Shown one piece after another: positions 18,701-30,893 of a DNA stretch of 64,000 nucleotides. The first letter of the stretch is position 1; each line of letters starts with the position of its first letter. The stretch covers positions 176,081,401 to 176,145,400 of the forward strand of contig NC_084827.1 of NCBI RefSeq assembly GCF_033115175.1, written 5' to 3'. Source of the stretch: Lepus europaeus (taxonomy: Eukaryota; Chordata; Mammalia; Lagomorpha; Leporidae). Made by a program: the position numbers and the translations under genes. Under the pieces are notes generated by a model. That model was not told the DNA's origin and searched no databases. It saw nothing but the letters and a program-made list of their open reading frames with translations.

Positions 18701-18870
18701 GCATAGCTCTTAACTTGTGGAGAGTTGGTCAGTCTCTGCCACCAGCCTGAGGGACAGGAGTGCAGCCTTGAACAGCTCCTGGCACTTTTGGAGCCTGAGA
18801 CCCAGTGGTCACAGTGGCCTCACTGCCATGCACGGGTCTGGAGGGGCTTCCAAGATAACAATCCTGAAGC

Positions 18871-19188
18871 TGCTGCTGTGGCACAGGTGGGCTGAGCTGC
18901 CGCCTGCAATGCTGGCATCCCCTAAGGGCACCAGTTCAAGTCTTGGCCGTTCTGCTTCCAATCCAGCTCCGTGCTGATGTGCCTAGGAAAGCAGTGGAAG
19001 ATGGCCCAAGTGCCTGAGCCCCTGCACCCATGTGGGAGATCCAGAAGAAGCTGCTGGCTCCTGGCTTCAGCCTGGCCCAACCCTGGCCACTCTGACCATT
19101 TGAGGAGTGAACCAGTGGATGGAAGACCTCTCTCTCTGCCTCTCCCTCTCTCTCTAACTCTGCCTTTCAAGTAAATAAATAAATCTTA
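18871..19188 (+). mobile_element. CSINE
   Basis: GCTGCTGTGGCACAGGTGGG head; AAATAAATAAATC tail. Confidence 0.88.
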
Positions 19189-19466
19189 CAAAGAGAGAGA
19201 GAGCTAGAGAGGTCTTCCATCCACTGGTTCACTCCCCAAATGGTTGCCATGGCTGGAGCCAGGCCTATCCAAAGCTATGAGCCTGGAGCTTCTTCCGAGT
19301 CTCCCACGTGGGTTCAGGGGCCCAAGCACTTGAGCCACCATCTGCTCCTTTCCCAGCAGGGAGCTGGATCAGAAGTGGAGCAGCCAGGAGTTGAGACAGC
19401 GCCCATAAGGGATGCCGGCACTGCTGGCAGAGGCTTAGCCCGCTGTGCCACAGTGCCAGCCCCAGG
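19189..19466 (-). mobile_element. CSINE
   Basis: Tail-to-tail inverted partner of 18871-19188. Confidence 0.88.
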
Positions 19467-20435
19467 CTGCAGTTTCTAACCATGAAGGTGGAGCAGGGTT
19501 GAAGGGGCCAGGCCACCACCAGGGAGGCTGTCCCAACCACAGGCTCAGGAGGAGGGGTGTTCCAGCGGATAGCCTGCAGGCTGAGCAGGGACTGGGTGGG
19601 TGCTCACTGGCTGAGGGACCCAGCCTCAGCCCCCTTGACACAGGCCCAGGTGTCTGGTGTTGGAGGCTCAGCCTCTGTGTCAGGGTTCCCCGAGGCCTGC
19701 AGATGTTGCTTGGACTTCCCCAGAACCTCGAGCAGCTGCCCGGGGAAGAGCCCAAGCCCCCTCCCTTGCCAGGCCTTGCCAGGCGGTTGAGCCCGTCTTC
19801 TGGGTGAGGACAGAGTCCAGGAACCCAGCCTTTGTCCCCAAGGCAGCCCGAGTTCATTGCCACCGGAGGCTGGGAGGCCGCTGAGCCCGCTGCAGGAGGC
19901 TGTACCAGGTCCTCACTGGCCTCGACTTGCCCACTGCACCTCCTGGTGCCCGCATGGCCCACTCTCCCCTCTCCGCTGGAAGTTGCTGAAGACACAGCTG
20001 TGCTGCCCTGGGCAGAGTTGCTGGAGCTCTGCTGCCCCATGCCCACCCCCATCCCCAACCTCTCCCTGCAGGGCCCTCACCACTTCTCCCTGGGGAAGCA
20101 GACCTCCCACCTCTGATTCACATACAGCTCCAGGCACCCTTAGCTTACCCCCCAAATCCCCAGGGAAACGCAAGCCTCTAAAACACGCTCACCCCCACCC
20201 CCGCCATGCCAGGGAGCCCCCTCCCTCCAGGGACTTCCTCCTGCAATCCAGCCACCTGCCTTCCCAATGCGCTTCCCATCTGTTGCCCTTCTAGGAGCAA
20301 GCGCAAGGTGTGTGCACAGCACTGCTGCCAGCCCTCGACCCCGCCCTCCGCAGAGGGCCCCCAGTGGCCTCCACTGCTGGCCCAAAGGACGAAGACCGTC
20401 CTAGCCCTCACCTCCTGTAGCTTCTCACTTAAAAG
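19467..20435. other. GC-rich unique stretch
   Basis: Open frames of 145 (plus) and 207 (minus) codons cross, but low-complexity Pro/Ser/Gly content and lack of any family argue against coding. Confidence 0.5.
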
Positions 20436-20728
20436 ACAATTTTTAAAAATTTATTTGAAGGGCAGTGTTTATGTAGAGAGCGAGGGAGAGTCAGGGTTCA
20501 CTCCTCAAATGGCTGCAACAGCCGGGGCTTGGCCACATGGAAGCTAGGAGCCAGGAGCTTCTTCCGGGTCTTCCACGTGGGTGCAGGCGCCATCTTCCAC
20601 TGCTTTCCTAGGCGCATTAGCAAGGAGCCGAATTTGAAGTGGAGCAGCCGGGACTCGAACGGGCGCCCTTGTGGAATGCTGGTGTCACGGGGGGCGGTTT
20701 AACCTGCTGTGCCACAACCCGACCCTGC
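20436..20728 (-). mobile_element. CSINE
   Basis: Middle part shortened; head GCCACAACCCGACCC. Confidence 0.8.
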
Positions 20729-21403
20729 AGCTTCCCTCCTCTGGTGGCAGGAGCAGCCCCTCTGCGGTGGTTCCACGTCCCGGGCAAGGGCTGCATTGAG
20801 GGTGCTCACATCAGGGTCTTTCCTCGCCGGGCTCCAGACCCCTGCCTCCTGTGCCCTGTGACTCTTTGGGTCTGGTGTCCCACACTACACCTGCACCCCT
20901 GAACTGCTTTTCCTAGTCCATCACTAAGACAGCTGCTGGCTGTTGGGCGTCTGGCTCAGTTTGATCACGAGATGCCCTCGCATGGGCGATACTGGGTAAG
21001 TTTATTGTTCACAGTCCTGGAGGCTGTGAGGTTCAAGTCAAGGCCTTGGAGGACTGGGCTGGCTGGGCTCCTAGATGGCCTCACTCACCTGTATCCCGAC
21101 CCTGCCTGTCTGCCCACTTCTATCAAGGCACTGAGGCCAGCCCTGTGGAGCCCTCCAGGGGTACTCAGGGCCTAAGCGCCGAGCCTCTCCACATCCAGAG
21201 GATGAGGTTCAACACGTGGGCGTGGGAGACATGGACATGGAGCCCGCAGCTCCCACAGCCGCTGCACCCCAGGGCCACAGTCACTGCTGTCTGGTCTCAC
21301 TGCTTCGCTCGTCCTACCCGGGCAGCTGCAGGGACTCCACCCTGGCCTCTCCTGGCACAGGCTGCCCTGTAGGGAGGTGGGGCCTAGGGAGCAGTGCTTA
21401 AAA
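20729..21403. other. Intergenic DNA
   Basis: Possible MaLR piece at 20985-21110; otherwise nothing. Confidence 0.5.
20985..21110 (-). mobile_element. Possible MaLR LTR fragment
   Basis: The words GGGTAAGTTTATTGTTCACA and CCTGGAGGCTGTGAGG resemble the reversed end of a MaLR LTR; the rest is too diverged to be sure. Confidence 0.35.
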
Positions 21404-21706
21404 TGGGGCCATCACTGTGATGCAGTGGGTAAAGCTACTGTCTGCGATGCCAGCATCCCATAGGGGCACCAGTTCCAGTCCCGGCTGCTCCACTTCTGAT
21501 CCAGTTCCTTGCTAGTGGGCCTGGGAAAGCAGCAGAGGATGGCCCAAATCCTTGGGCTCCTGCACCTGTGTGGGAGACCTGGAAGAGGCTCCTGGCTTTG
21601 GATCAGCCCACCTTTGGCCGTGGAAGCCATTTGGGGAGTGAACCAGCAGATGGAGGACTTTTCGCTCTGTAACTCTGCCTCTCAAATAAATAAATAAATC
21701 ATAAAA
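21404..21706 (+). mobile_element. CSINE
   Basis: GGGGCCATCACTGTGATGCA head; AAATAAATAAATAAATC tail. Confidence 0.88.
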
Positions 21707-21805
21707 AAAGAGAGGTGCCAGGCCTGGGGTTGACGAGGGCAGCCCTTGTTCCTTGGGTTCAGATTTTTAAAGGACAATGTTGTGAAGCAGAAATACATCC
21801 AAGGG

Positions 21806-22046
21806 GTGGTGGCTGTGGCATCGCTTGGGACACCCACAGCTCCCCTCAGAGTGCCTGGGCTGAGTCCCAGCTGGTCCGTGTTCTGATCCAGCCTCCTGTA
21901 TTGCCTCCTGGAGGCGGCGGGAGCCGGCCAAGTGCCTGGGTTCCCGCCCCCCATGTGGGGACCCAGATGGAGCTCCTGGCTCTCGGTTTCAGCTTGGCCC
22001 AGCCCTGGCTGTTAAGAGCATTTGGGGAGTGAACCAATGGATGGAA

Positions 22047-22101
<55 letters not shown>

Positions 22102-22140
22102 TGTCACTCTGTCTTTCAAATAAAATAAATACATATTTAA
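21806..22140 (+). mobile_element. CSINE with long (CT)n
   Basis: Head GGTGGTGGCTGTGGCATC; tail AAATAAAATAAATAC. Confidence 0.8.
22048..22100 (+). repeat. (CT)n microsatellite
   Basis: About 25 CT units in the tail of the CSINE at 21806. Confidence 0.95.
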
Positions 22141-22369
22141 AATATATATTCAAGAAAACAAAAAATATTAGATGGCAGCTCCAATTTCCTTTTACATACC
22201 TGTTTCCTGTTTTCCTGGTTTCTCCCCTCTACCAGGTAACTGCTTTTAAAAACAGTAACCAAAAAGGAAAAAAGTCATACTTGAATCACAGTAGATGTGA
22301 AAAAAAAAAAAGCATTTCACAAAAGCCAACAAGCTCTGAAGATAGAAACATTGTGCATGGGGGCAGCGG

Positions 22370-22992
22370 GGACTCCTGCGACCTGAGCACCGGCAGGAAC
22401 ACCCCCTGCCCACTCAGAGTGCAGAAGCGGCCGGACGCGGCTGCCTTTCAGACCAGGAGCACGGCAAAGCCAGCCGCTCTCCCCCGCTCTGTTCAGATCG
22501 TACTGGAGGTGCTGTCCGGGGCAACTAGGGAAGCAAAAGAAAATAAAACAGTAAAGCTATTTCTGTTTGCAAATGCATTCTCTCGGATGTAGAAAACCCA
22601 ACAGGAGTCGTGGAGCTCTGGTGGTGCCTATAAAACCTGGGAAACACAGGGCTCAAAGTCGATACTCAGGGATCTGTGTGCCTCTGTCCACCAGCACTGA
22701 GCACGCAGAAATGGAACCAAGAACACAATCCCACTTACGACCGCATCCCAAGGAAACGTTATGCTTGGGAACAAATTTAACACAAGAAGCCCAAGACGTA
22801 GCCACTAGTAGCCCCAAAACATCACAGAACAAAGCTAAATACCTGTAAGTAAAACCACGTTCTGTATTCTCTCTGTTAGGCTGACGGTACTCCCCAAGCT
22901 GACAGACGGAGTCAGCGCGATCGCCATCCGAATTCCAAAAGCTTGTTTTGTGGGGGTTGACGAGTTCATTCCCAGATTCATATAAAAATTCA
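22370..22992 (+). mobile_element. L1 fragment (late ORF2), split from the next by two CSINEs
   Basis: AACAAATTTAACACAAGAAG, ACGGTACTCCCCAAGCTGAC and CATCCGAATTCCAAAAGC match late L1 ORF2. Frames are broken. It appears to continue at 23669 after the CSINE insertions. Confidence 0.6.
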
Positions 22993-22994
22993 AG

Positions 22995-23283
22995 GGGCTG
23001 GCCTTGCGGCACAGCGGGTTAAACCACGGCTGGGGATGCCCACGTCCATATAGGAAGGCCTGGAATCAAGTCTCACCTCTTCTTCCCAGACGGTTCCTGC
23101 AAGTGCACACCCCGGGAGACAACAGATGATGGCTCAAGTACTTGGGTCCCTGCATGCGAGAGTTCCTGATTCCTAGCTTTGGCCTGGCCCAGCCCTAGCT
23201 ATTGTGGCCATCTGGGGAGTAAACCAGCAGAGGAGACATCTTGTCTGTCACTCTCGGTCTCTCAAATACAATAAAAAAGAAAT
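22995..23283 (+). mobile_element. CSINE inserted in L1
   Basis: GGGGCTGGCCTTGCGGCACA head; splits the L1 fragment 22370-22992 from 23669. Confidence 0.85.
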
Positions 23284-23284
23284 A

Positions 23285-23540
23285 GGGGCTGGCGCTGTGG
23301 CCTAGCAGGTAAAGCTGCTGCCTGCAGCTGGCATCCTTTATAGGCACCGGTTCAAGTCCCGGCTGCTCCACTTCCAATCCAGCTCTCTGCTATGGCCTGG
23401 GAAAGCAGTGGAAGATGGCCCAAGTCCTTGGGCCCCTGCACCCGTGTGGGAGACGCGGAAGAAGCTCCTGGCTCCTGGCTTCGGATCGGCACAGCTCCAG
23501 CCGTTGCGGCCGACTGGGCAGTGAACAAGCAGATGGAAGA

Positions 23541-23582
<42 letters not shown>

Positions 23583-23668
23583 CTCCTTCTCTCTCTGTGT
23601 AACTCTGACTTTCAAATAAATAAATAAATCTTTAAAAAATAAATAAATAAATCTTTAAAAAAAATAAA
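23285..23668 (+). mobile_element. CSINE inserted in L1, duplicated tail
   Basis: Full length; the AATAAATAAATC(T)TTAAAAAA tail is present twice (23616-23668). Confidence 0.92.
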
Positions 23669-24230
23669 AATAAAAATTTAGGAGTTAAAATTCAAGAGAC
23701 CCTGACTACCCAAAACAATTTTTAAAAAGAACAAATTCAGAGAATAAAACTTTCTGATTTCAAAATTAAAAACTACAGCAATCAAGACTGTGGTATCGGC
23801 ATTAGACATATAAGCAAATGGAATAGAATTGAAAATCCAGAAAAATGAAGTCAGAATGGATCGAGGACCTACCTATAACAGCTAAAACTATAAAACTGTT
23901 GGAAGAAAATATAGGAGGGGAAAATCTTCCTGACTGGGCCAGGCCACGGTTTCCTAGATACAAACAAAGCAGAAGGGACAAAAGGAAAATAGGTACCTTG
24001 AACTTCAGCAAAATAAAACACTTTGCTGCCACAAGGAACATTATGAAGAAAGTAGGAGATAATCTACATGGCAGGGGAAAATATTTGCAAATCATGTATC
24101 TGTTAAGGAATTAACATCCACAATAGCTAGAGAACTTCTACAACTTAATGAGAAAAACATCCCCAGTTTAAAAATGGGCAAAGCTTTGGTGAGTTTTTGG
24201 CAATTGTAAACATTCACCGTCACAGCTGAG
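23669..24230 (+). mobile_element. L1 fragment (3' end of ORF2)
   Basis: Open stretch 23845-24114 includes TAKTIKLLEENIGGENLPD and KIKHFAATRNIMKKVGDN, the familiar C-terminal portion of the L1 ORF2 protein. It stops early and lacks the reverse transcriptase core, so it is dead. Confidence 0.8.
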
Positions 24231-24566
24231 ATTTTTTTTTTTAAGATTTATTTATTTGCTTGAAAGTCAGAGTTACACAGAGAGAGAAGGAGAGGCAGAG
24301 AGAGTGCAGTCTTCCATCTGCTGGTTCACTCCCCTGTTGGCTGTAACAGACAGCTGCGCCGATCCGAAGCCAGGAGCCAGGAGCTTCTTCCGGGTCTCCC
24401 ATGTGGGTGCAGGGGCCCAAGCACTTGGGCCATCTTCCACTGCTTTCCCAGGCCACAGCAGAGAGCTGGTTAGGAAATGGAGCAGCTGGGACTAGAACCG
24501 GCGCCCATATGGGATGCCGGCGTTGAAAGTAGTGGCTTTATCCGCTACGCCACAGCACTGGCCCCC
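24231..24566 (-). mobile_element. CSINE
   Basis: T-run and AAGATTTATTTATTTG at the tail end, AGCACTGGCCCCC at the head. Confidence 0.92.
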
Positions 24567-24606
24567 ACAGCTGAGATTTAAAACATTTCTCTTCAAGAAG
24601 TTTCTT

Positions 24607-24949
24607 TTCTTTTTTCTTTTCTTTTTTTTTTTTTTGACAGGCAGAGTGGATAGTGAGAGAGAGACAGAGAGGAAGGTCTTCCTTTTTGCCGTTGGTTCAC
24701 CCTCCAATGGCCGCTGCGGCCGGCGCATCTCGCTGATCCGAAGCCAGGAGCCAGGTGCTTCTCCTGGTCTCCCATGGGGTGCAGGGCCCAAGCACTTGGG
24801 CCATCCTCCACTGCCTTTCCGGGCCATAGCAGAGAGCTGGCCTGGAAGAGGGGCAACCAGGATAGAATCCGGCGCCCCGACCGGGACTAGAACCCAGTGT
24901 GCCGGCGCCGCAAGGCAGAGGATTAGCCTGTTAAGACACGGCGCCGGCC
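24607..24949 (-). mobile_element. CSINE, young type
   Basis: Flanked by TCAAGAAGTTTCTT at 24593-24606 and 24950-24963. Confidence 0.95.
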
Positions 24950-24963
24950 TCAAGAAGTTTCTT

Positions 24964-25250
24964 GTGCCCCTAACCCTTACCTCTTGGCCTTGGTGACCAC
25001 TGAAATACTTTGTGCTAATACAGATGAGTTTTACTGTTCTAGAATTTGTTGTGCGTGTACTCTACATTGTATATCCTTGTGTTTTGCTGCACATGTTTTT
25101 TTTTTTTTTTTGAGGTTCATGTTATATTTTAATTTCTGAGAAGTACACTATTGTGTGGGTATAGCACCATGTCTTTGGCTGTCCTTGGACATTGAGATTC
25201 TTTGTAGTTGTGCCATTTTGAATAAAGCTGCTATGGACATTCACGTACAA
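24964..25250 (-). mobile_element. L1 3' fragment in reverse orientation
   Basis: GAATAAAGCTGCTATGGACA and TTGGACATTGAGATTCTTTG are the reverse complement of L1 3'-end sequence. An A/T homopolymer (25098-25113) interrupts it. Confidence 0.55.
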
Positions 25251-25920
25251 AAAATAGGCAAAGAATTTTTATAGACTTTTCTCCAAAGGTGATCTACAAA
25301 CAGTGAATAAACACACCCAAAGAGGCAATTGGGGAATACAAACCCAAACCACAATGTGCTACAGCTTCGTGCCCCTAGGATTGCTACAACCAAACATCAG
25401 ACGAGGCTTGGTGAGAAGCTGGAAGCATCCGCCCCCTGCTGGTGGGAATGGGCAATGGCACAGCTGTTTTTGGAAAACCGTCCGGTAAAATCTTCAGTTA
25501 AACACGGAATTATCATCCAACCCAGCAGATTCACCCCAAGAGACATGGAAGTGCATGTTCAAAGGGAAACTTGGTCCCAGATGTTCCTCACAGCATTATT
25601 TATAATCGAAAAAAGCGAAGCGATCTAAACGCCAGCCAGCGGCCGAGTGGTGCACCCGTACCGTGGAATATCACTCAGCAACAGGCGGGCGGTGCTGCTC
25701 TGTGCTGCGACACAGGTGGACTTTGGACACTCTACACGAAGTAAAGGAAGCCAGATGCAAACACCACACACTGCACGATTCCAGGGCCAGCACATCGGCA
25801 GACAGGCTGGGATGGAGTGGCAGCGGGGGACTGCTGATGGGCGCGGGGCCTCTTTTGGAGGTGATAAAAATGTTCGGGCATTGGATAGTTGCCATGGTCG
25901 CACAACAAAACCTTCCAAGA
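25251..25920 (+). mobile_element. L1M-type 3' end
   Basis: Follows the order of an old L1M terminus: ACTTTTCTCCAAAG, CTGCTGGTGGGAATG, TTTGGAAAACCGTCCGG, CAGCATTATTTATAATCG, CGTGGAATATCACTCAGCAA and GATAAAAATGTTCGG. No open frame remains. Confidence 0.8.
25429..25442 (-). promoter_or_regulatory. CTCF-like core inside an L1 fragment
   Basis: The minus strand reads CCAGCAGGGGGCGG, a full match to the CTCF core consensus. It sits within old L1 sequence that normally reads as a run around CTGCTGGTGGGAATG, so it may be chance. Confidence 0.3.
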
Positions 25921-26621
25921 GAAATACGGTTCTCACGGCCTCAGGACCACATCACACAGCGAGCCAGCACTCTGCACCTCCCAGGACAACTCGATCCGCT
26001 CCCAGCTCTGCTGACCGCCCCCAGCCTCGCTGGCTTTGTCTGCTGGTTTCTCCTCCTCTGGGGACAGCGACGTGGCTGGGTCCAGTCCGCACTGGACCTC
26101 GGGAAGCGTTTCTGGAGTGGACTTTGAACGCGGAGGAGAGCCTCGTGGAGGAAATGCCACTTGGGATGAGCTGGGGAGCTAAGGGAGGGCGAGGGGCCAG
26201 TGCTTCCCGGCCTCCAGGGAGAGGGGGAAGCTGTGATCCTGTCTGAGACCTGGAGCAGCCCCTCGGGACGCCCCAAGGCGGCTGCAGGGAGGGCGAGCTG
26301 GGGGCAGCGGGGGGCTGTGGCCCCGGTCCAGCAGGACGGGGCGTCTACAAAGAAAGTGCTCCCTCAGAGCCTGGGCTTCCCAGCTGCCACTCCGCCCAGG
26401 TGTTACTTCCTTTGTCCAAGGAGTAAACTGACCATGGTCACAGGTTTGGTTAGACGGGGAGGCGAACCTGGTGTCACTACACTTTGTCACTCACCTACTG
26501 AGCCACCCAAAACGTGCAGCCAATTCCCCTCTCTCAGTGGTGGCACTGGGAACAAAGGCCCACCGAGGTGGGGAAGGACCCCACGGTAGGGAGGGTGGTG
26601 AAGACAGCCTCGCTCCCTTCA
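25921..26621. other. Intergenic DNA after L1
   Basis: No gene or known repeat identified. Confidence 0.45.
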
Positions 26622-27044
26622 CAATAACTGATTCTTTATTCATTTGAGAGGCAGAGACAGACAGAGATCTGCCATCGCCTGGTTCACTCCCGCCATGCCC
26701 TCAACAGCTGGGGCCCGCCCAAGGCTCAAGCCGGGAGCCCAGAACTCCACCCAGGTCTCCCACATGGGTGTCAGGGACCCAAGCATTGAGCCACCACCTG
26801 CTGCCTCCCAGGGTCTGCATTAACAGGAAGCAGGCACTCGCCAGGATTCGGGAGCCAGGACCTTCCTCCGGGTCTTCCCAAGAGGGTTCAGGGGCCCAAG
26901 AACTTGGGTCACCTTCCACTGCTCTCCCAGGCCATAGCAGAGAGCTGGATCGGAAGTGGAGCAGCCGGGACTTAAACCTGCGCCTATATGGGATGCCGGC
27001 GCTTCAGGTAGTGGCTTTACCTGCTATGCCACAGCACCGGCCCC
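26622..27044 (-). mobile_element. Two CSINEs fused or nested
   Basis: An older copy (26622-26845) loses its head where a second body begins (AGGATTCGGGAGCCAGGACC); the head end is CAGCACCGGCCCC. Confidence 0.8.
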
Positions 27045-29014
27045 GCAATGCAGGCGTCTTAACCCTCAGGGCAAACAGTTCTGCAGAGAGCTGTTCTGAA
27101 GCCTAGGTGAGTCCCTGGCCCTGTTCCCTGCCTCGGTTTCCCTCTTTCTTCCCAGACAGCAGCTCCCTGTCCACACAGCAGGTGGTATGGAAGAAAGAAC
27201 ATGGCTACAGAAGCCTTCAGTCTTGGGTCCTGTCATAGGTCTTGGGCAAAGTATTGGTTAGAACACATCTCCATGCAAACAGCTGCTTACAATGACTGAA
27301 CCGCTGACTCTCAGGCCTGGCTGGATCCAGCAGCCCGCCACCAGCTTGTAGCCATCCCCTTGTCTGTCTTTCCCAGCTGGAGCAGCTTCATCCAGTTCTT
27401 CTCATGGAGGCAAAATGCCTCTTGCCATGGTCCAGGGTGTTCCCGGGGCCTGCTGCCCCATCCCCAGACCGGGGGAAGAGGGAGAGGTGGGCACCCAGAG
27501 AAGGATCCAGACAACTGAGAGAACAGAGGAAGCCAAAGGAGGCCACCACGTGCAGCCGCAGCCAGAACACTCCGATCCTTCGTTGGTCTCCTTTTCTGTG
27601 GCGGGGGCGGCGTCTGTCCCTACCTGTAAGGCTGACAGCACAGAGCGGCTCCTGTGCTCACTTCAGCGCTGCCACCCCTGGGTGCTGGGGCCCGTGTGAC
27701 CTCGGACACAATGTTCTTCCCTCTGAAGGCAGGTGCAGGGGCCCGAGGTGGCCAGCAGGTGGCAGCACAGAGGCGCGCCCGGGGCGGCGACCCCGCCACT
27801 CGCAGTGGCTGGGGCCAACTTCAGGGGCCCGCGGCCTGCACGCACAAGGGTCCTGGGTTGGATTTAGTGCTCCGCCGTCTCCGTCCTGAAATCTTAGTCG
27901 CAGTTGAAAGGGAGCCTGCGATCTGTTTTGCACTGGGCCCTGAGTGTGGCCCTGGGAGCCAGACTCGCTCTGCTTGGGACCCTGTCCGGGTCATTTCCCA
28001 GGAGGCCTCTGAGCCTCCCCCATGGCCTCCCCGGGGCTCCCTGCTGCTCACCCCTGGCCACTGCTGGGGACGGAGAGGGATAAGACCTTTCGTGGGAGAG
28101 CCGGAGGGGGAGGAGGGGACCCCACACAGGTGCCGGGCCGGATGTCCCTGGACAGGCAGCAGCGGCCGCAGGGACAGGGCAGAAGCCACTACTTCCCGGG
28201 GGCCGGAGACTCCGCTTCTCCGAAGCATTCAGCGAGGAGCTGTTCTTCGCGGTGTGACTTAGAGTTGGGGAAACTCACCTGTGTCAGGTGTACGGGTCCT
28301 ACACAGTCACCACGGCTGTTCCCAGCCCTCAACCCCCTCCTGCCCCTTTGCAGTCCATTTGCTCCCCCACTCCCGCCCCCTGGCACCGCCCCCCATCCAT
28401 TTCCTGTCTCTAGGGTTCCACCTTCTCCAGAATGTTCTGTAAACCGAATCACCCAGTAGCCAACCTCGGGCCATCTCCAGTCTTCTGGATCCACACTCTT
28501 TAGCCCACGCTCAGGCCTCTCTGCTGATGGCCCCGTGTCTGTCCTCAAGTTCACTTCCAGGGCTCTCTGTGGCCTTGCTCTGCGAACGGGTCCCTCCCGT
28601 GCCGTCAGCCCAGCTCCCTGCATGGTCCCCAAGCAAGGGGACTTGACTCTGCCTCCCCAGCAGCCACTGAGGCTGTGGCCGCTTCTCCAGCCCCGGGGAC
28701 CTGCCTTTCGGATCAGTCCCCGCACCTAGGAGCCTCCGCGCTGGCCAGACGGCAGCCTCTCACGGCCAGCGACATCCCAGCTGTTTCTCAAGCACAGGAG
28801 GCCAGAGGTGACGACATCATGGCTCAGTGTTTATTAACGATTTTCCAAGATACCGTTAAGTGGGAAAAGCAGAAGGCAGAGACACATCTACAGTAGGCGT
28901 AAGAAAGCAGGTATCTCTGCACGCCTAGGAAACACGGGTGTGCAGAAAGACCCAGGGATAAACCAGGAACCTGCGGTGGGGGGGCTGGGGACAGCAGAGG
29001 ATGGAGAATGGGAA
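27045..29014. other. GC-rich unique interval with a CTCF-like core
   Basis: Repeat-poor for 2 kb, unusual in this window. Open frames of 202 (plus, 27654-28262) and 178 codons (minus) lack known motifs. Could be regulatory. Confidence 0.45.
27752..27765 (+). promoter_or_regulatory. Candidate CTCF site
   Basis: CCAGCAGGTGGCAG fits the CTCF core CCASYAGRKGGCRS at every position and lies in unique GC-rich sequence. Confidence 0.45.
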
Positions 29015-29650
29015 TGTTGGCAGAGATGGGTGGGGTTAGGTTCTTGTCTTTGCACGAGAAAGAATTCAGGCGTGAGACAGAGAATGGTGGTAAGCAAGGT
29101 TTATTGGGGGTAGGGCATCTGTCAGAATGAATGGGACAGAATCTGAGAGAGAGAGAGAGAGAGAGAGATTGAGAGAGAGAGCAGTCTGACCCAGACTGGG
29201 GAAGGCAAGGTCACATGGTTCAATGGAGAGAATACACCCACACCCGGGCGGCTCAGCAGACAGCTGAGAGCTGGGCGGGCGGTCTGTGTTCAGACTGGGG
29301 CTTGTGAAGGAAAGGGGTCCAGTTCTTCCTGCTGTTTCTCCTTGCCTTCCTCCTCCTCCTCCTCTCCTGGACAGAGGGTTTGCTGAGTGTGAATCAGGTG
29401 AAATTCCCCCAAGGGGGCCACCTGGCACCACCGCGGGGCGCCTGCCTTGGAGGAGGGACGGCCATGGTTTTCTTGCTCCGTGTTTTCAGGCCAGGTAACC
29501 CATTTGGTGCTAGGAGGGAGGATTGGCCTGGGGAGCTTCCCTTGGGGCGAGGCTGAGACCACCTCTAAAGTTACCAGGGTGTGGGCAGGACGTTGACATG
29601 TAAAATACTGGCCTGCTGCAGGTGCTCTGTTTTCCCAGGCCCCTAATTCC
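29015..29650 (-). mobile_element. Second LTR-like element related to 32154-32753
   Basis: Shares the R/U5 words (TGAATTCTTTCT, AAGACAAGAACC, AATAAACCTTGCT) and the minus-strand orientation of the element at 32.2 kb, but has diverged and holds a (GA)n tract. The outer edge near 29650 is uncertain. Confidence 0.5.
29144..29182 (+). repeat. (GA)n microsatellite
   Basis: GA run within the LTR-like element at 29.0-29.65 kb. Confidence 0.85.
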
Positions 29651-29922
29651 CAGCTTCCTCCCTCACGGGAGGGGCGGGCGAGGCACAGGGGGGTTACACT
29701 GCCCAGAGGATGTCCCTGTACGGTTCATTCCGGATCGTTTCCTGTTTCACGTGGTTAAAAAGGCGACATCAACAAGGAACTGGAGAAGAGTGGTGGAGAG
29801 GATCCAAGTGGACCAGAAACAGAGACCAGGAGACCCAATCACGCAGCTTGCTAAGGATGGGCACCACTGCACAGAGCAAGCGGCCCGAGCACTAACCCAG
29901 GGGCTTCGTAAAGGGCATTTAA

Positions 29923-30225
29923 ACTTTTTTTTTTTTTTTTTAAAGATTTGCTTATGAGAAAGGGAAGGTAGAATTACAGAGAGAGGGATCTTCTACCTGC
30001 TGGTTCACTCCCCAGATGGCCACAACATCTGGGCCCAGACCGGTTTAAAGCCAGAGCATTTGGGTGTCCCATGTGGGTGCAGAGGCCCAAGAATTCAGGC
30101 CATCTTCTGCTGCTTTCCAAGCGCATTAGCAGGGAGCTGGATCGGAAGTGGAGCAGCTGGGACTGCAACCAGTATGCATATGTGATGCTGGCATCCACAC
30201 TACACTGCAATGCTAGCCTCCTCCC
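29923..30225 (-). mobile_element. CSINE
   Basis: T-run at 29923; head diverged (CTGCAATGCTAGCC). Confidence 0.8.
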
Positions 30226-30234
30226 AACTTTTTT

Positions 30235-30553
30235 AAGATTTTATTTATTTATTTGACAGATAAAGTCACAGACAGTGAGAGAGAGAGAGACAAAGGTCTT
30301 CCTTCCATTGGTTCACTCCCCAAATGGCCATAATGACTGGAGCTGCGCCGATTCGAAGCCAGGAGCCAGGTGTTTCCTCCTGGTCTCCCATGCAGGTGCA
30401 GGGGCCAAGCACTAGGGCATTTTCTACTGCTATTCCAGGCCATAGCAGAGAGCTGGACTGGAAGAGAAGCAACCAGGACTAGAACAGGCGCCCATATGGG
30501 ATGCCAGCGCCTCAGGCGGAGGATTAACCTAGTGTGCCACGGCGCCAGCCCCC
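30235..30553 (-). mobile_element. CSINE
   Basis: Complete; head ACGGCGCCAGCCCCC. Confidence 0.9.
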
Positions 30554-30564
30554 CTCTCAATTTT

Positions 30565-30893
30565 TAAAAACATTCTTTTCATTTTATTTGCAAATCATAG
30601 AGAGATAGAGATAAATTTTCCATCCACTGGGTTATTCCCCCAAGTGCCCACAAACAGCCAGGTTTGAACCCGACTGAAGCCAGGAACCTGGAGCTCCACC
30701 CAGGTCTCCCACAAGGGTGGGTGGACCCAAGTACTTGAGACATCACCTGCTGCCCCCCAGGGTGCACAAAGCAGACGCTGCATCAGAAGCGGAGGAGCCA
30801 GGACTGGAACCAGGCTCTCCGACGGGGGGGGGGGGGGGGGGACGGGCTGGGAGGGACATGGGCCTCTTAACTGCTGTGCCAAACCCCTGCCCC
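30565..30893 (-). mobile_element. CSINE with a poly-G run
   Basis: Body complete but interrupted near the head by a G homopolymer at about 30823-30841. Confidence 0.8.
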
